64,000 nucleotides of DNA from Sphingomonas sp. Leaf34 (GTDB lineage: Bacteria > Pseudomonadota > Alphaproteobacteria > Sphingomonadales > Sphingomonadaceae): NCBI RefSeq assembly GCF_001421805.1, contig NZ_LMLC01000004.1:372001-436000 (forward strand), written 5' to 3'. The notes under the pieces were generated by a model. That model saw only the letters and a list, made by a program, of their open reading frames with translations. It did no database searches and was not told where the DNA came from. How positions within the stretch are numbered: position 1 is the first letter of the stretch; each line of letters begins with the position of its first letter. This document shows positions 8,906-16,340 of this stretch, piece by piece. The position numbers and the translations under genes are program-made.

Positions 8906-9774
8906 TTGCCAGTCTCCTTGATGAGATCGGTCAGCGCATCGGCCGCCCGGGTACGATAGCGCTCTTTGTGCCGCAGCGCGTAGAACGGACGCCGCGGCAG
9001 ACCGAGCGGCAGATCGTGCAACGTTCCGGCCGCGATTGCAGGTGCGACGACATGCTGCGACAGGACCGCGACGCCTGCGCCAGCCTCGACCGCGCTACGT
9101 ACCGCCTCGTTCGACGGCAGGGTCAGCGCGGTGGTGAGGTCCGACGGATCGACGCCGCGCTGGCGCAACACCTCCTCGAACGACGAGCGCGTGCCCGATC
9201 CCTGTTCGCGGACGATCCAGCGCGCGGCGCGGATCCAGTCCTCGTCGATCGTGTCGGCTGCGCGATCGCTTACCAGCACCATGCGGTCGTTCGCGACCGT
9301 CCAATGCGCGAGCGCGGGCTCGTCGATCACACCCTCGACGAAGCCGAGCTCGACCGCACCGTCGAGCACGCGCGCCGCGGCCCCCTCGGTGTTGTCGATC
9401 GCCAGTTCGATTGAGATCGCGGGGTAGCGCGCATGGAACGCCGCCAGCTGGCGGGGCAGCCAATAGCCTGCGATCGTCTGGCTTGCGACCAGCCGCAGTG
9501 TGCCGCGCTCCAGTCCTGCATATTCGGCCAGTGCAAGTTCCGCGCTGGCGGCACGGCCAAGCACTGCGCGCGCGTCGACCAGAAACATGCGGCCCGCTTC
9601 GGACAGTTCGATCCCGCGGCCGACCCGGTGGAACAGCGGCACGCCGTGCCGAGCTTCTAGCGCGGCGATGGCAGCGCTTGCGGCTGACTGCGTCACATTG
9701 AGCGCTTCGGCAGCGCGCGTCATGTGCTCGCGCTCTGCGACACCGACGAAAATCCTGAGTTGTTCGAGGGTCAT
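8902..9774 (-). CDS. LysR-family regulator of the sulfite cluster
   Basis: A 290-residue LysR-type regulator. A winged helix-turn-helix occupies residues 1-60 (MTLEQLRIFVGVAE, then TQSAASAAIAALE) and a periplasmic-binding-like effector domain fills the rest. It resembles CysB/YbhD-type sensors of sulfur or anion ligands. It overlaps the TDT exporter start by four bases (ATGA) and is the first gene of the leftward operon, so it probably controls its own operon. A 12-bp box (tcattccaatca) lies 63 bases upstream and recurs inverted at 12208. Confidence 0.9.
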   Translation of the reverse strand: MTLEQLRIFVGVAEREHMTRAAEALNVTQSAASAAIAALEARHGVPLFHRVGRGIELSEAGRMFLVDARAVLGRAASAELALAEYAGLERGTLRLVASQTIAGYWLPRQLAAFHARYPAISIELAIDNTEGAAARVLDGAVELGFVEGVIDEPALAHWTVANDRMVLVSDRAADTIDEDWIRAARWIVREQGSGTRSSFEEVLRQRGVDPSDLTTALTLPSNEAVRSAVEAGAGVAVLSQHVVAPAIAAGTLHDLPLGLPRRPFYALRHKERYRTRAADALTDLIKETGK

Positions 9775-9836
9775 GCCCGATCTCCTTGCCCCAATGATAG
9801 GGAAAGGAGATCAATCGCACCAACCAAAGATTACAG

Positions 9837-9848
9837 TCATTCCAATCA
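9837..9848. promoter_or_regulatory. 12-bp box tcattccaatca, copy 1
   Basis: This 12-mer lies between the LysR start and the end of the mdh gene. Its exact reverse complement occurs at 12208-12219, upstream of the membrane protein gene at 12307 and of the divergent beta-propeller gene. Both copies are in promoter positions, so a shared operator, perhaps for the LysR protein, is possible. Confidence 0.35.
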
Positions 9849-9862
9849 GATATACCGATCGT

Positions 9863-10846
9863 TCATTTCAGAATGTCGATAACCGCCTCACGTTCATCGA
9901 CCAGTTCGGCAATCGTGCGATCGAGCATCGATCGCTGGAACGGATCGAGGGTCAGGCCTTCGATACGCGCATACCCACCGCTCATGCAGTGCACCGGCAC
10001 GCCGCACACCAGTCCTTGCGGGATACCGTAGGAGCCATCTGACACCACGCCCATCGACACCCAATTATCGCCTGCGCCGTGCACCCAGTCGCGCAGATGG
10101 TCGATCGCTGCATTTGCGGCCGACGCGGCCGAGGACGCACCCCGTGCTTCGATGATCGCGGTTCCGCGCTGCGCAACGGTGGGGATCAGGGTTTCGCGGT
10201 ACCAGGCCTCGTTTCCGATACGGTCGGCAAGCTTTTGGCCATCGAGTTCGGCATTCCCCCAGTCGGCAAACATCGTCGGCGAATGGTTTCCCCAGACGAC
10301 GAGCTTTGTAATCGCATCGACACCTACACCCGCCTTGGCCGCAAGCTGTCCCTGCGCGCGGTTGTGATCGAGGCGGATCATCGACGTGATGTTTTCGGCA
10401 GGAAAACCCGGTGCGCTTTGCGCAAGAATCCAGGCATTTGTGTTGGCGGGATTGCCGACGACCAGGATCTTGGCGTCACGTTTGGCCACTGCGTCCAATG
10501 CTGCGCCCTGCGTCTTGAAGATCGCTGCGTTGGCAGCGAGCAAATCACGGCGCTCCATGCCCTTTGAGCGGGGACGAGACCCAACCAGCATGGCCGCATC
10601 GATGTCCTTGAAAGCCACCATCGGATCATCAGTAATGATCACACCTGCCAGTAGCGGGAACGCGCAATCCTCCAGTTCCATGACCACGCCGCGTACGGCG
10701 TCCATAGCCTGCGGCACGTCGAGCAGTTGAAGGATAACGGGCTGGTCCGGTCCGAACACGTCACCCTGCGCAACCCGGAAGAGCAGCGAATAGCAAATTT
10801 GTCCTGCGGCACCGCTGATCGCGATCCTGACGGGGGGCTTGGTCAT
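9863..10846 (-). CDS. mdh: malate dehydrogenase, divergent copy
   Basis: A 327-residue NAD-type malate dehydrogenase converting malate to oxaloacetate. Visible motifs are the Rossmann glycine loop [13 protein letters not shown], substrate-binding [31 protein letters not shown] and the catalytic histidine in [13 protein letters not shown]. The open frame extends upstream, but homology to the family starts at ATG 10846, the chosen start. One oddity is Cys in GQICY where the family normally has Gly. Being on a transposon, it is probably a second copy beside a housekeeping mdh elsewhere. It sits downstream of a beta-propeller gene on the same strand, 46 bases away. Confidence 0.9.
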   Translation of the reverse strand: MTKPPVRIAISGAAGQICYSLLFRVAQGDVFGPDQPVILQLLDVPQAMDAVRGVVMELEDCAFPLLAGVIITDDPMVAFKDIDAAMLVGSRPRSKGMERRDLLAANAAIFKTQGAALDAVAKRDAKILVVGNPANTNAWILAQSAPGFPAENITSMIRLDHNRAQGQLAAKAGVGVDAITKLVVWGNHSPTMFADWGNAELDGQKLADRIGNEAWYRETLIPTVAQRGTAIIEARGASSAASAANAAIDHLRDWVHGAGDNWVSMGVVSDGSYGIPQGLVCGVPVHCMSGGYARIEGLTLDPFQRSMLDRTIAELVDEREAVIDILK

Positions 10847-10892
10847 TTCAGAAAGGGCTTTCCTTGGGAAATTACAGACGGTGTAAGACCGA

Positions 10893-12062
10893 TCAACGCG
10901 CCGCCACGGCAAGCGCCGCATCGCGCCCGGATGGCACCAGATTGGCGAGACCTTTTCCTGATCGCACGGCACCAGGAACGTAGATCAGGCTTTGCGCATC
11001 CGTACTGATAGGGATTGTCGACACGGTGGTGTACGTCAGCGTGTCGATCCCAGCGACCTTGTTGGTTCCGGCCAGGCTGGCATAGATTCTCGTACCATCG
11101 CCCGACGGCCAAACCGCACTTGGAGCCGCTTGTAGCGGGACGGTTGCCACAGCCTCCAGGCTGTCGGTTCTATAGACCTTGATTGCAGGTTGATCGCCGC
11201 CAATGCTGACATAGGCAAAGGAATCGTCCGCGCGCTGGGCGAAGTTGACCGCGCCCGTTGCTGGACCAGTGTTTATCACTTCGCGTACCGCAAACGGCGG
11301 TTTGGCAGCAAAAACCGTGGTCGTGCCGCTCTCGCGGCGTGTTGCCCAAATCTGTTTGCCATCTGGCGAGACCGCGATTGCTCCCTCACCTGCACCGTTG
11401 CTGGCAACGTGTCCGACGACGCGCCGATGCTCGACGTCGACAACCAGGATGGACGGCCTTTCAGTAAGCGATACAAAGGCATAGCGTCCGTTTGGCGACA
11501 GGATGGTCGCGCCCGCTCCGCCACTTGCTGGTACGCGGGTGATCTCCCGCGCGGTCTTAGGATCCACGACCGCGATGGCATGTTCATCGCCGAGCGAAAC
11601 CCAGAGTTCGTGCCCATTGGGCGTAAACGCGACGGCGGTAGGCGACGTCTGGAACACGGTCCGGCCTCGTTCCGTGTTCGTGGCCAGATCTACGAGCGTC
11701 ACACTGTGCTGCGCTAATGCCGATACCGCCAGGGTCCGCCCGTCACGCGTTGCAGCCAGGTGCTGGACTTTGGGGCTGGAAAAGCTGGGCTCAGCTATCG
11801 CGCTTTTGGCGAGGTCGATCCGTCCCAGTTCGTTGCCCGCTGCAGGATCGATGACAACGATCTTCGTCGATGTAGGGTCAGACACATAGATCCGGTCATG
11901 ATGGCTGAGGTCGATATCAGCCTTCGACCACGGTGCCTGAACCGCCTTGATATCGTAGGGAAAGTCGTCCGCCGCAGGTGCAGCCCAATAGGCCTGAGCG
12001 ATCGCCGGGACTGGCGCTACGGAGGCCAACATCGCGGCAACCAAAACGATCGCAGCTTTCAT
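10893..12062 (-). CDS. secreted YVTN-type beta-propeller protein
   Basis: A 389-residue exported protein. A signal peptide ([14 protein letters not shown]..., cleavage near AIAQA) precedes repeated blades of the YVTN/YncE type, such as [49 protein letters not shown] and [15 protein letters not shown]. It resembles the protein at 13187-14605 and shares its closing YVPGAV motif. It probably acts in the periplasm as a binding or electron-transfer accessory. Precise function is unknown. Confidence 0.85.
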   Translation of the reverse strand: MKAAIVLVAAMLASVAPVPAIAQAYWAAPAADDFPYDIKAVQAPWSKADIDLSHHDRIYVSDPTSTKIVVIDPAAGNELGRIDLAKSAIAEPSFSSPKVQHLAATRDGRTLAVSALAQHSVTLVDLATNTERGRTVFQTSPTAVAFTPNGHELWVSLGDEHAIAVVDPKTAREITRVPASGGAGATILSPNGRYAFVSLTERPSILVVDVEHRRVVGHVASNGAGEGAIAVSPDGKQIWATRRESGTTTVFAAKPPFAVREVINTGPATGAVNFAQRADDSFAYVSIGGDQPAIKVYRTDSLEAVATVPLQAAPSAVWPSGDGTRIYASLAGTNKVAGIDTLTYTTVSTIPISTDAQSLIYVPGAVRSGKGLANLVPSGRDAALAVAAR

Positions 12063-12207
12063 CGTTTGATCCTTATCACGGACCCGGCGGGTGATCGTGC
12101 CGGTCCGATGCCGCTAGATCGACCGATATGTCCCTCGCGTCCAACGCATGGTCGCGATGATTTCAATACGAAAACGCGATTATAGATCGCCGACCGTTCC
12201 TGTTAAA

Positions 12208-12219
12208 TGATTGGAATGA
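12208..12219. promoter_or_regulatory. 12-bp box tgattggaatga, inverted copy 2
   Basis: Exact reverse complement of the box at 9837-9848. It lies in the divergent region between the beta-propeller gene (start 12062) and the membrane protein gene (start 12307). Confidence 0.35.
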
Positions 12220-12306
12220 CCGTGGTTATGCGTTGGACCGACCGCCCCGCCGCAATCATCTATCCTGTCACGCTCGGCATTCATCGAGACGCGCGGAGAC
12301 TTCCTC

Positions 12307-12786
12307 ATGGCAACACAGCCGATCTACGATCTCGCTACCGAGACACTCGTTGCTCCTAAGCCTGTGCGTCGACATCTCGCAATCGTGCCGGATGTAGGCA
12401 ATTATGACGAGCTGGAAAGAACGGCTCCAGGCATCGCATCGCGCGGCGTCCATCCTGCCACGTTGGGCTTGCTCGTCGGCGTGTATGCAGCAATGTTGCT
12501 GACTTTCTGGACCTTCTTCGCACGTGATGCAGCTACGGCGCTCGTCCTGACGGTCGTGTCGGTCTTCATGATCCTGTATTTCGGTCTGATTGCTGGCGGC
12601 ATCGTACTCAGCGATACTCCCGCCCCCGGCGAACCCCTCCGTTCGTTCTCGGAGTTCATCAAGGGCCCGGTCGATATCCTGACGGGCACGATCACAGGGC
12701 GCGAAGCGGCTATACAGATGCTCTTTCTCCCGGGCTGCATGGCCGTGCTAGCAACGACTATCGGCATCATCGCTCGCGTGTCGTAA
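12307..12786 (+). CDS. small membrane protein, unknown function
   Basis: A 159-residue protein with a soluble N-terminus of about 55 residues followed by hydrophobic segments near 58-75, 78-103 and 137-155. I do not recognise the family. It is transcribed away from the beta-propeller gene at 10893-12062 and precedes a DUF305 gene by 23 bases, so it is probably the first gene of a three-gene rightward operon with DUF305 and the second beta-propeller. Confidence 0.75.
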   Translation: MATQPIYDLATETLVAPKPVRRHLAIVPDVGNYDELERTAPGIASRGVHPATLGLLVGVYAAMLLTFWTFFARDAATALVLTVVSVFMILYFGLIAGGIVLSDTPAPGEPLRSFSEFIKGPVDILTGTITGREAAIQMLFLPGCMAVLATTIGIIARVS

Positions 12787-12809
12787 ATGGGATGACTAGG
12801 GGCATGACG

Positions 12810-13190
12810 ATGAAATCACGCACGACCTTGCTGATCGCGATAGCCTTGTCCGGATCGACGGCCGCTATAGCGCAAACGGACAGCTTCGCGTCCGCTATGG
12901 ATGCGGCGATGACGCGGATGCACGGCGCGATGATGACCGGTTATTCGAGCGATCCCGATCGCGACTTCGCAAGGATGATGATTCCCCATCATCAGGGCGC
13001 GATCGACATGGCCGAAGTCGAACTGCGCTATGGCAAAGACGAACGCCTGCGCCGGCTTGCGCAGGGAATCATCGTCGAACAACGACAGGAAATCGCGGTG
13101 ATGCAGAGCATCCTATCCGAAGGCGGCGCGTTGCCGCCCCACACCGAACCGACCGCGACCGGTCACCCCCATCAAGGAGACCGTCCATGA
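12810..13190 (+). CDS. DUF305 family exported protein
   Basis: A 126-residue exported protein. After a signal peptide ending near AIAQT, it contains the DUF305 hallmarks: DRDFARMMIPHHQGAIDMAEVEL, with the metal-binding-like MIPHHQGA motif, and a C-terminal helix. DUF305 proteins are often encoded near copper or other metal-handling genes. ATG 12810 is chosen because the aggggc ribosome site is about 7 bases upstream; ATGs at 12792 and 12804 are poorer. It overlaps the next gene by four bases. Confidence 0.85.
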   Translation: MKSRTTLLIAIALSGSTAAIAQTDSFASAMDAAMTRMHGAMMTGYSSDPDRDFARMMIPHHQGAIDMAEVELRYGKDERLRRLAQGIIVEQRQEIAVMQSILSEGGALPPHTEPTATGHPHQGDRP

Positions 13191-14605
13191 AGCGTTTCAC
13201 CTTAACCGCCTGTGCCGCCCTGTCTTTCTCGGCCCCGGCATTTGCGCAGCAGGTTCCGAACGCGAGCCCCGACATACCCGTCAGCGCGCAGGACCGGTTC
13301 TACACCTCGGACCAGTTCTCCAACACCGTGTCGGTGATCGATCCGTCGACCAACACGCTGCTCGGCGTCATCAAGCTCGGTGACCAGACCCCCGCCAATC
13401 TCAGCCCACTCTACAAGGGGCAGCTGCTCGTCCACGGCATGGGCTTCTCGCCCGACCGTAAGACGCTGGCGGTGATCTCCATCGGGTCGAACTCGGTGAC
13501 GTTCATCGACACCGCGACCAACGCCGTGAAGCACACGACCTATGTCGGGCGCTCGCCGCACGAGGCGTTCTTCCGTCCCGATGGTCGCGAAGTGTGGGTC
13601 GCGGTGCGCGGCGAGGATTACATTCAGGTACTCGACGGCAAGACGTTCGCGCCAACGACGCGCATTCCCGTACCTAACGGCCCCGGCATGACGATCTTCT
13701 CGCCGAACGGGAAATACGGCTATGTCTGTTCGAGCTTCTCACCCGAGACCGTGGTGATCGACACCGCCTCGAAGAAGATCGTCGGTCGCGTCAAGCAGGC
13801 AAGCCCGTTCTGCCCCGACATCGCCGCGACGCCCGACGGCAAGCAGGTCTGGCTGACGCTGAAGGACGTCGGCAAGGTCATGGTGTTCGACGCCAAGCCA
13901 CCCTTCGCAGTGCTGAAGACGTTCGACACCGGCGCGATCACCAACCACGTCAACATCGCCCGCACCAAGGCCGGCCAGTTCGCCTATGTGACGGTCGGCA
14001 CCGAGAATGTCGTGAAGGTGTTCCGCACCACCGACTTCGTGCAGGTCGCGAGCATCCCGGTCGGCGCGCTGCCGCACGGTCTGTGGCCGTCGGGCGACGG
14101 CTCGCGGATCTATGTCGGGCTGGAGAACGCCGACGCTGTTGCGGCGATCGACACCGCCAGCAACACCGTCATCGCGACGATTCCGATCGGTCAGGGGCCG
14201 CAAGGCGTGGCCTATGTTCCCGGCGCGGTGCCGGTAGGCGAAGGCCGTGCAAACCTGATACCGCTCGCACAGGCCGGCATGAAGATCCAGCTGACCCTCG
14301 CCGGGACTGGCCGCAGCCAGGTCACGCTGTTCGATCAAGGCCAAGTCCAGATCCTGCAGGCGGCGGTTGCGGGCCTCAGCCCAAAGATGCCCTATGTCCT
14401 TGGGCTATCCTCCCGCGCTGATGGTGGCGGCGTGATCCAGCCTCTGGCAAAGTTCATGACCAATCCCGCGGGCGGCGCGATCGTCAACACGCTCGGACCG
14501 CTCCGCCAGATCGTCAGCGACGCGAAGGGCGACATGCGCCGGTACCTCGTCATTGCGTCAGGCGACCCGATGATGCCGAGCGCTGTCGTTCAGGTGCAGA
14601 AATGA
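13187..14605 (+). CDS. secreted YVTN beta-propeller protein, long form
   Basis: A 472-residue exported protein. A signal peptide (MKRFTLTACAALSFSAPAFA) is followed by YncE-like blades, such as RFYTSDQFSNTVSVIDPSTN, GREVWVAVRGEDYIQVLDG, KYGYVCSSFSPETVVIDTA and GSRIYVGLENADAVAAIDTA. The last 110 residues, after YVPGAV, form an additional domain that the shorter paralogue lacks. A good ribosome site (aaggaga) precedes ATG 13187, which overlaps the DUF305 stop. Function is unknown; coupling to DUF305 points to a periplasmic metal or redox role. Confidence 0.87.
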   Translation: MKRFTLTACAALSFSAPAFAQQVPNASPDIPVSAQDRFYTSDQFSNTVSVIDPSTNTLLGVIKLGDQTPANLSPLYKGQLLVHGMGFSPDRKTLAVISIGSNSVTFIDTATNAVKHTTYVGRSPHEAFFRPDGREVWVAVRGEDYIQVLDGKTFAPTTRIPVPNGPGMTIFSPNGKYGYVCSSFSPETVVIDTASKKIVGRVKQASPFCPDIAATPDGKQVWLTLKDVGKVMVFDAKPPFAVLKTFDTGAITNHVNIARTKAGQFAYVTVGTENVVKVFRTTDFVQVASIPVGALPHGLWPSGDGSRIYVGLENADAVAAIDTASNTVIATIPIGQGPQGVAYVPGAVPVGEGRANLIPLAQAGMKIQLTLAGTGRSQVTLFDQGQVQILQAAVAGLSPKMPYVLGLSSRADGGGVIQPLAKFMTNPAGGAIVNTLGPLRQIVSDAKGDMRRYLVIASGDPMMPSAVVQVQK

Positions 14606-14987
14606 GGGTTCAGGTGAACCCTGCGATCTCCTGTCCGTATCGAGTATCTTGGTCATGACGCCGGTATAGGTTGCCGCAGCGTCTTGAGACTGTCGGAAAA
14701 CACATGATTGTCGTCAGGCCGCAAGTTAGGCGATCGGGGCTACCCCATTCTGCACGTGGTACATGCGACAAACCCTGTCGCTTTGTCCGGTTGTGCGGAA
14801 ACCAGAATCCGGGGGTTTTCCGTCACTGATCAAAAAAGGGCGGGAAGTCACGCTCAGCGTCAATCGGGGTATACCGTGAGTGAACACACCGTGATGAACA
14901 CTGTTCCTGTTCAATCAGGGTCATATTCATAGAGATTGAACACTCCGTGCAAGCGGTCTAGAACCTGACTGAACAGATGGGGGTCCA
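14606..14987. promoter_or_regulatory. resolvase upstream region with res-like site
   Basis: This 380-bp non-coding stretch precedes the resolvase gene. A 9-bp perfect inverted repeat, TGTTCAATC (14908-14916) and GATTGAACA (14934-14942), spaced by 17 bases, has the size of a serine-resolvase subsite. A 13-bp direct repeat tgaacac(a/t)ccgtg occurs at 14881 and 14937. Together these suggest a res recombination site that may also control the resolvase promoter. Confidence 0.55.
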
Positions 14988-15557
14988 ATGACATTTTTTG
15001 GTTACGCGCGCGTATCGACCTCCGAGCAGGATCTTGGGATACAGGAAACGGCGCTGCGGGCCGCTGGCTGCCAGACCATCCGATCGGAGAAGAAATCGGG
15101 CAGCGAGCGCGGCGCACGGACGGAATTGCAAGTCTTGCTCGACTTCCTTCGCAAAGGCGACACTCTGGTGGTGACCCGCATTGACCGGCTCGCTCGGTCG
15201 ATGAAAGATCTGCAGGATATTGTGTATGAGCTGAAGGGCAGGGGGATCGCTCTTAAGGCGACCGAGCAACCGATCGATACAAGCACGGCAGCGGGAAAAG
15301 CGTTTCTTGATATGCTCGGCGTATTTGCAGAGTTCGAGACGAACCTCCGACGCGAACGGCAACTCGAAGGTATCGAGGCAGCGAAGGCACGGGGCGTCTA
15401 CAAAGGCGGCAAGCCGCGTATTGATCCCGACGCGGTGCGTAAGTTGATCGCCGACGGTATGAAGCCCGCACACGTCGCTCGCCAACTCGGCATCTCTCGA
15501 GGCACCGTCTACAAGTTCGTCCCCAGGGTGGATACGGTAGCAGCTTCCGAGACGTAG
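14988..15557 (+). CDS. serine resolvase/invertase (TniR/TnpR-like)
   Basis: A 189-residue small serine recombinase. The N-terminal catalytic domain shows GYARVSTSEQDL (nucleophile Ser10), RIDRLARSMKDL and EFETNLRRERQLEG; a C-terminal helix-turn-helix contains ISRGTVYKF. It resembles Tn3/Tn5053 resolvases. In a transposon lacking TnsA it would be suited to resolve cointegrates, acting at the inverted-repeat site just upstream. A ribosome-binding stretch tgggggt precedes the ATG. Confidence 0.92.
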   Translation: MTFFGYARVSTSEQDLGIQETALRAAGCQTIRSEKKSGSERGARTELQVLLDFLRKGDTLVVTRIDRLARSMKDLQDIVYELKGRGIALKATEQPIDTSTAAGKAFLDMLGVFAEFETNLRRERQLEGIEAAKARGVYKGGKPRIDPDAVRKLIADGMKPAHVARQLGISRGTVYKFVPRVDTVAASET

Positions 15558-15570
15558 GACCGCATATCCG

Positions 15571-15645
15571 CCTTTGGTGGAAACCGGACTGGCCGGTTTC
15601 GGTCGGTGACTCGCGGTAAGCGGCAGTTCGTTCAGGCGTCGATGC
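15571..15645. repeat. dispersed intergenic repeat, copy in transposon
   Basis: About 70 bp beginning ggtggaaaccggactggccg and ending gttcgttcaggcg, closely similar to 34167-34242 outside the transposon (ggtggaaagcggcctgtccg...gttcgttcaggcg). Both are intergenic. This looks like a short repeat family of the host lineage. Confidence 0.55.
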
Positions 15646-15720
15646 TCGCTCAAAGATCTCGACTTCGCGCTCGTCGCACCCCACCGTCCGAATTGTTCGC
15701 CGAGGCTTGGGGAGCCTGAA

Positions 15721-16057
15721 ATGCCGTTTTTGACGATCCTAGGAACAGCCATAGTCACGGCCGCCGCCGCTCAAGGCGCTTTATGGTGGAAGGAGCGTTG
15801 GAGCGCCGGCACGGATTGTCCAGCTAATCGATCAAGGCCTTGCTGCGCTGTCGTTTGCTGACAGGATCCGCAAATCCAGTCGCCTGAAGCCGGCACCCAA
15901 CCCGGAACCCGAATACACGGTTGAGCGCCATCTGACCGAAAGAAAGGCCGATCGTGCGGAAAAGCAAAAGCGCTACCTAGCGTCCCAGCAGTCATCGCAC
16001 GAGGCGCTCATAGTATCCGGCTCAGCCGCCAATGGCGAAGTGCGGGTGCTCGATTGA
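15721..16057 (+). pseudogene. frameshifted small membrane-anchored protein
   Basis: ATG 15721, preceded by ggggagc, opens a frame for a short hydrophobic N-terminus (FLTILGTAIVTAAAA, then WWKERW). The frame closes early, but a second frame takes over near 15810 and runs about 80 codons without a stop to TGA 16055-16057, with charged, protein-like composition (DRIRKSSRLKPAPNPEPEY). A single frameshift would join them into a protein of about 110 residues. I do not recognise a family. Confidence 0.35.
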
Positions 16058-16179
16058 CACGTCTCGGCCCGTTTCCATGCCTAGTCTGCCTGCAATCTCT
16101 CGCCGTGGGGATGCGGCTCTGGGCCCGTGTCGGTCCGCGAGTGGTGTATGATATGGACCTGTCGAGGATTTAGCGGCCG

Positions 16180-16340
16180 ATGCGTCTTTACAAATATATG
16201 AGTCTCGCCAGCCTGAGGGCGGTACTCGAGCACAACACGATCGGCTTTTCCCTGCCGGAGGACCTTAACGATCCGTTTGACTTTCCAACTGCGCCCGACG
16301 TGCTGGAAAATGGATTTTTCGCGCAACTCCATCCGATGGG
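16180..16340 (+). pseudogene. DUF2971 family protein, N-terminal fragment
   Basis: The first 54 codons, MRLYKYMSLASLRAVLEHNT then FSLPEDLNDPFDF, match the N-terminus of DUF2971 proteins (lYKY...fNDPFD). DUF2971 genes are frequent in defence and mobile regions. The rest of the family (normally 250 residues or more) is absent: from about 16341 the frame runs through the 3' end of the oppositely oriented PRTase-like gene. No C-terminal part was found on the far side of the island. Confidence 0.65.

Noticed and set aside
14606..15720. A separate Tn3-family transposon around the resolvase
   Set aside because: No Tn3 transposase and no 38-bp GGGG-type inverted repeats flank it.
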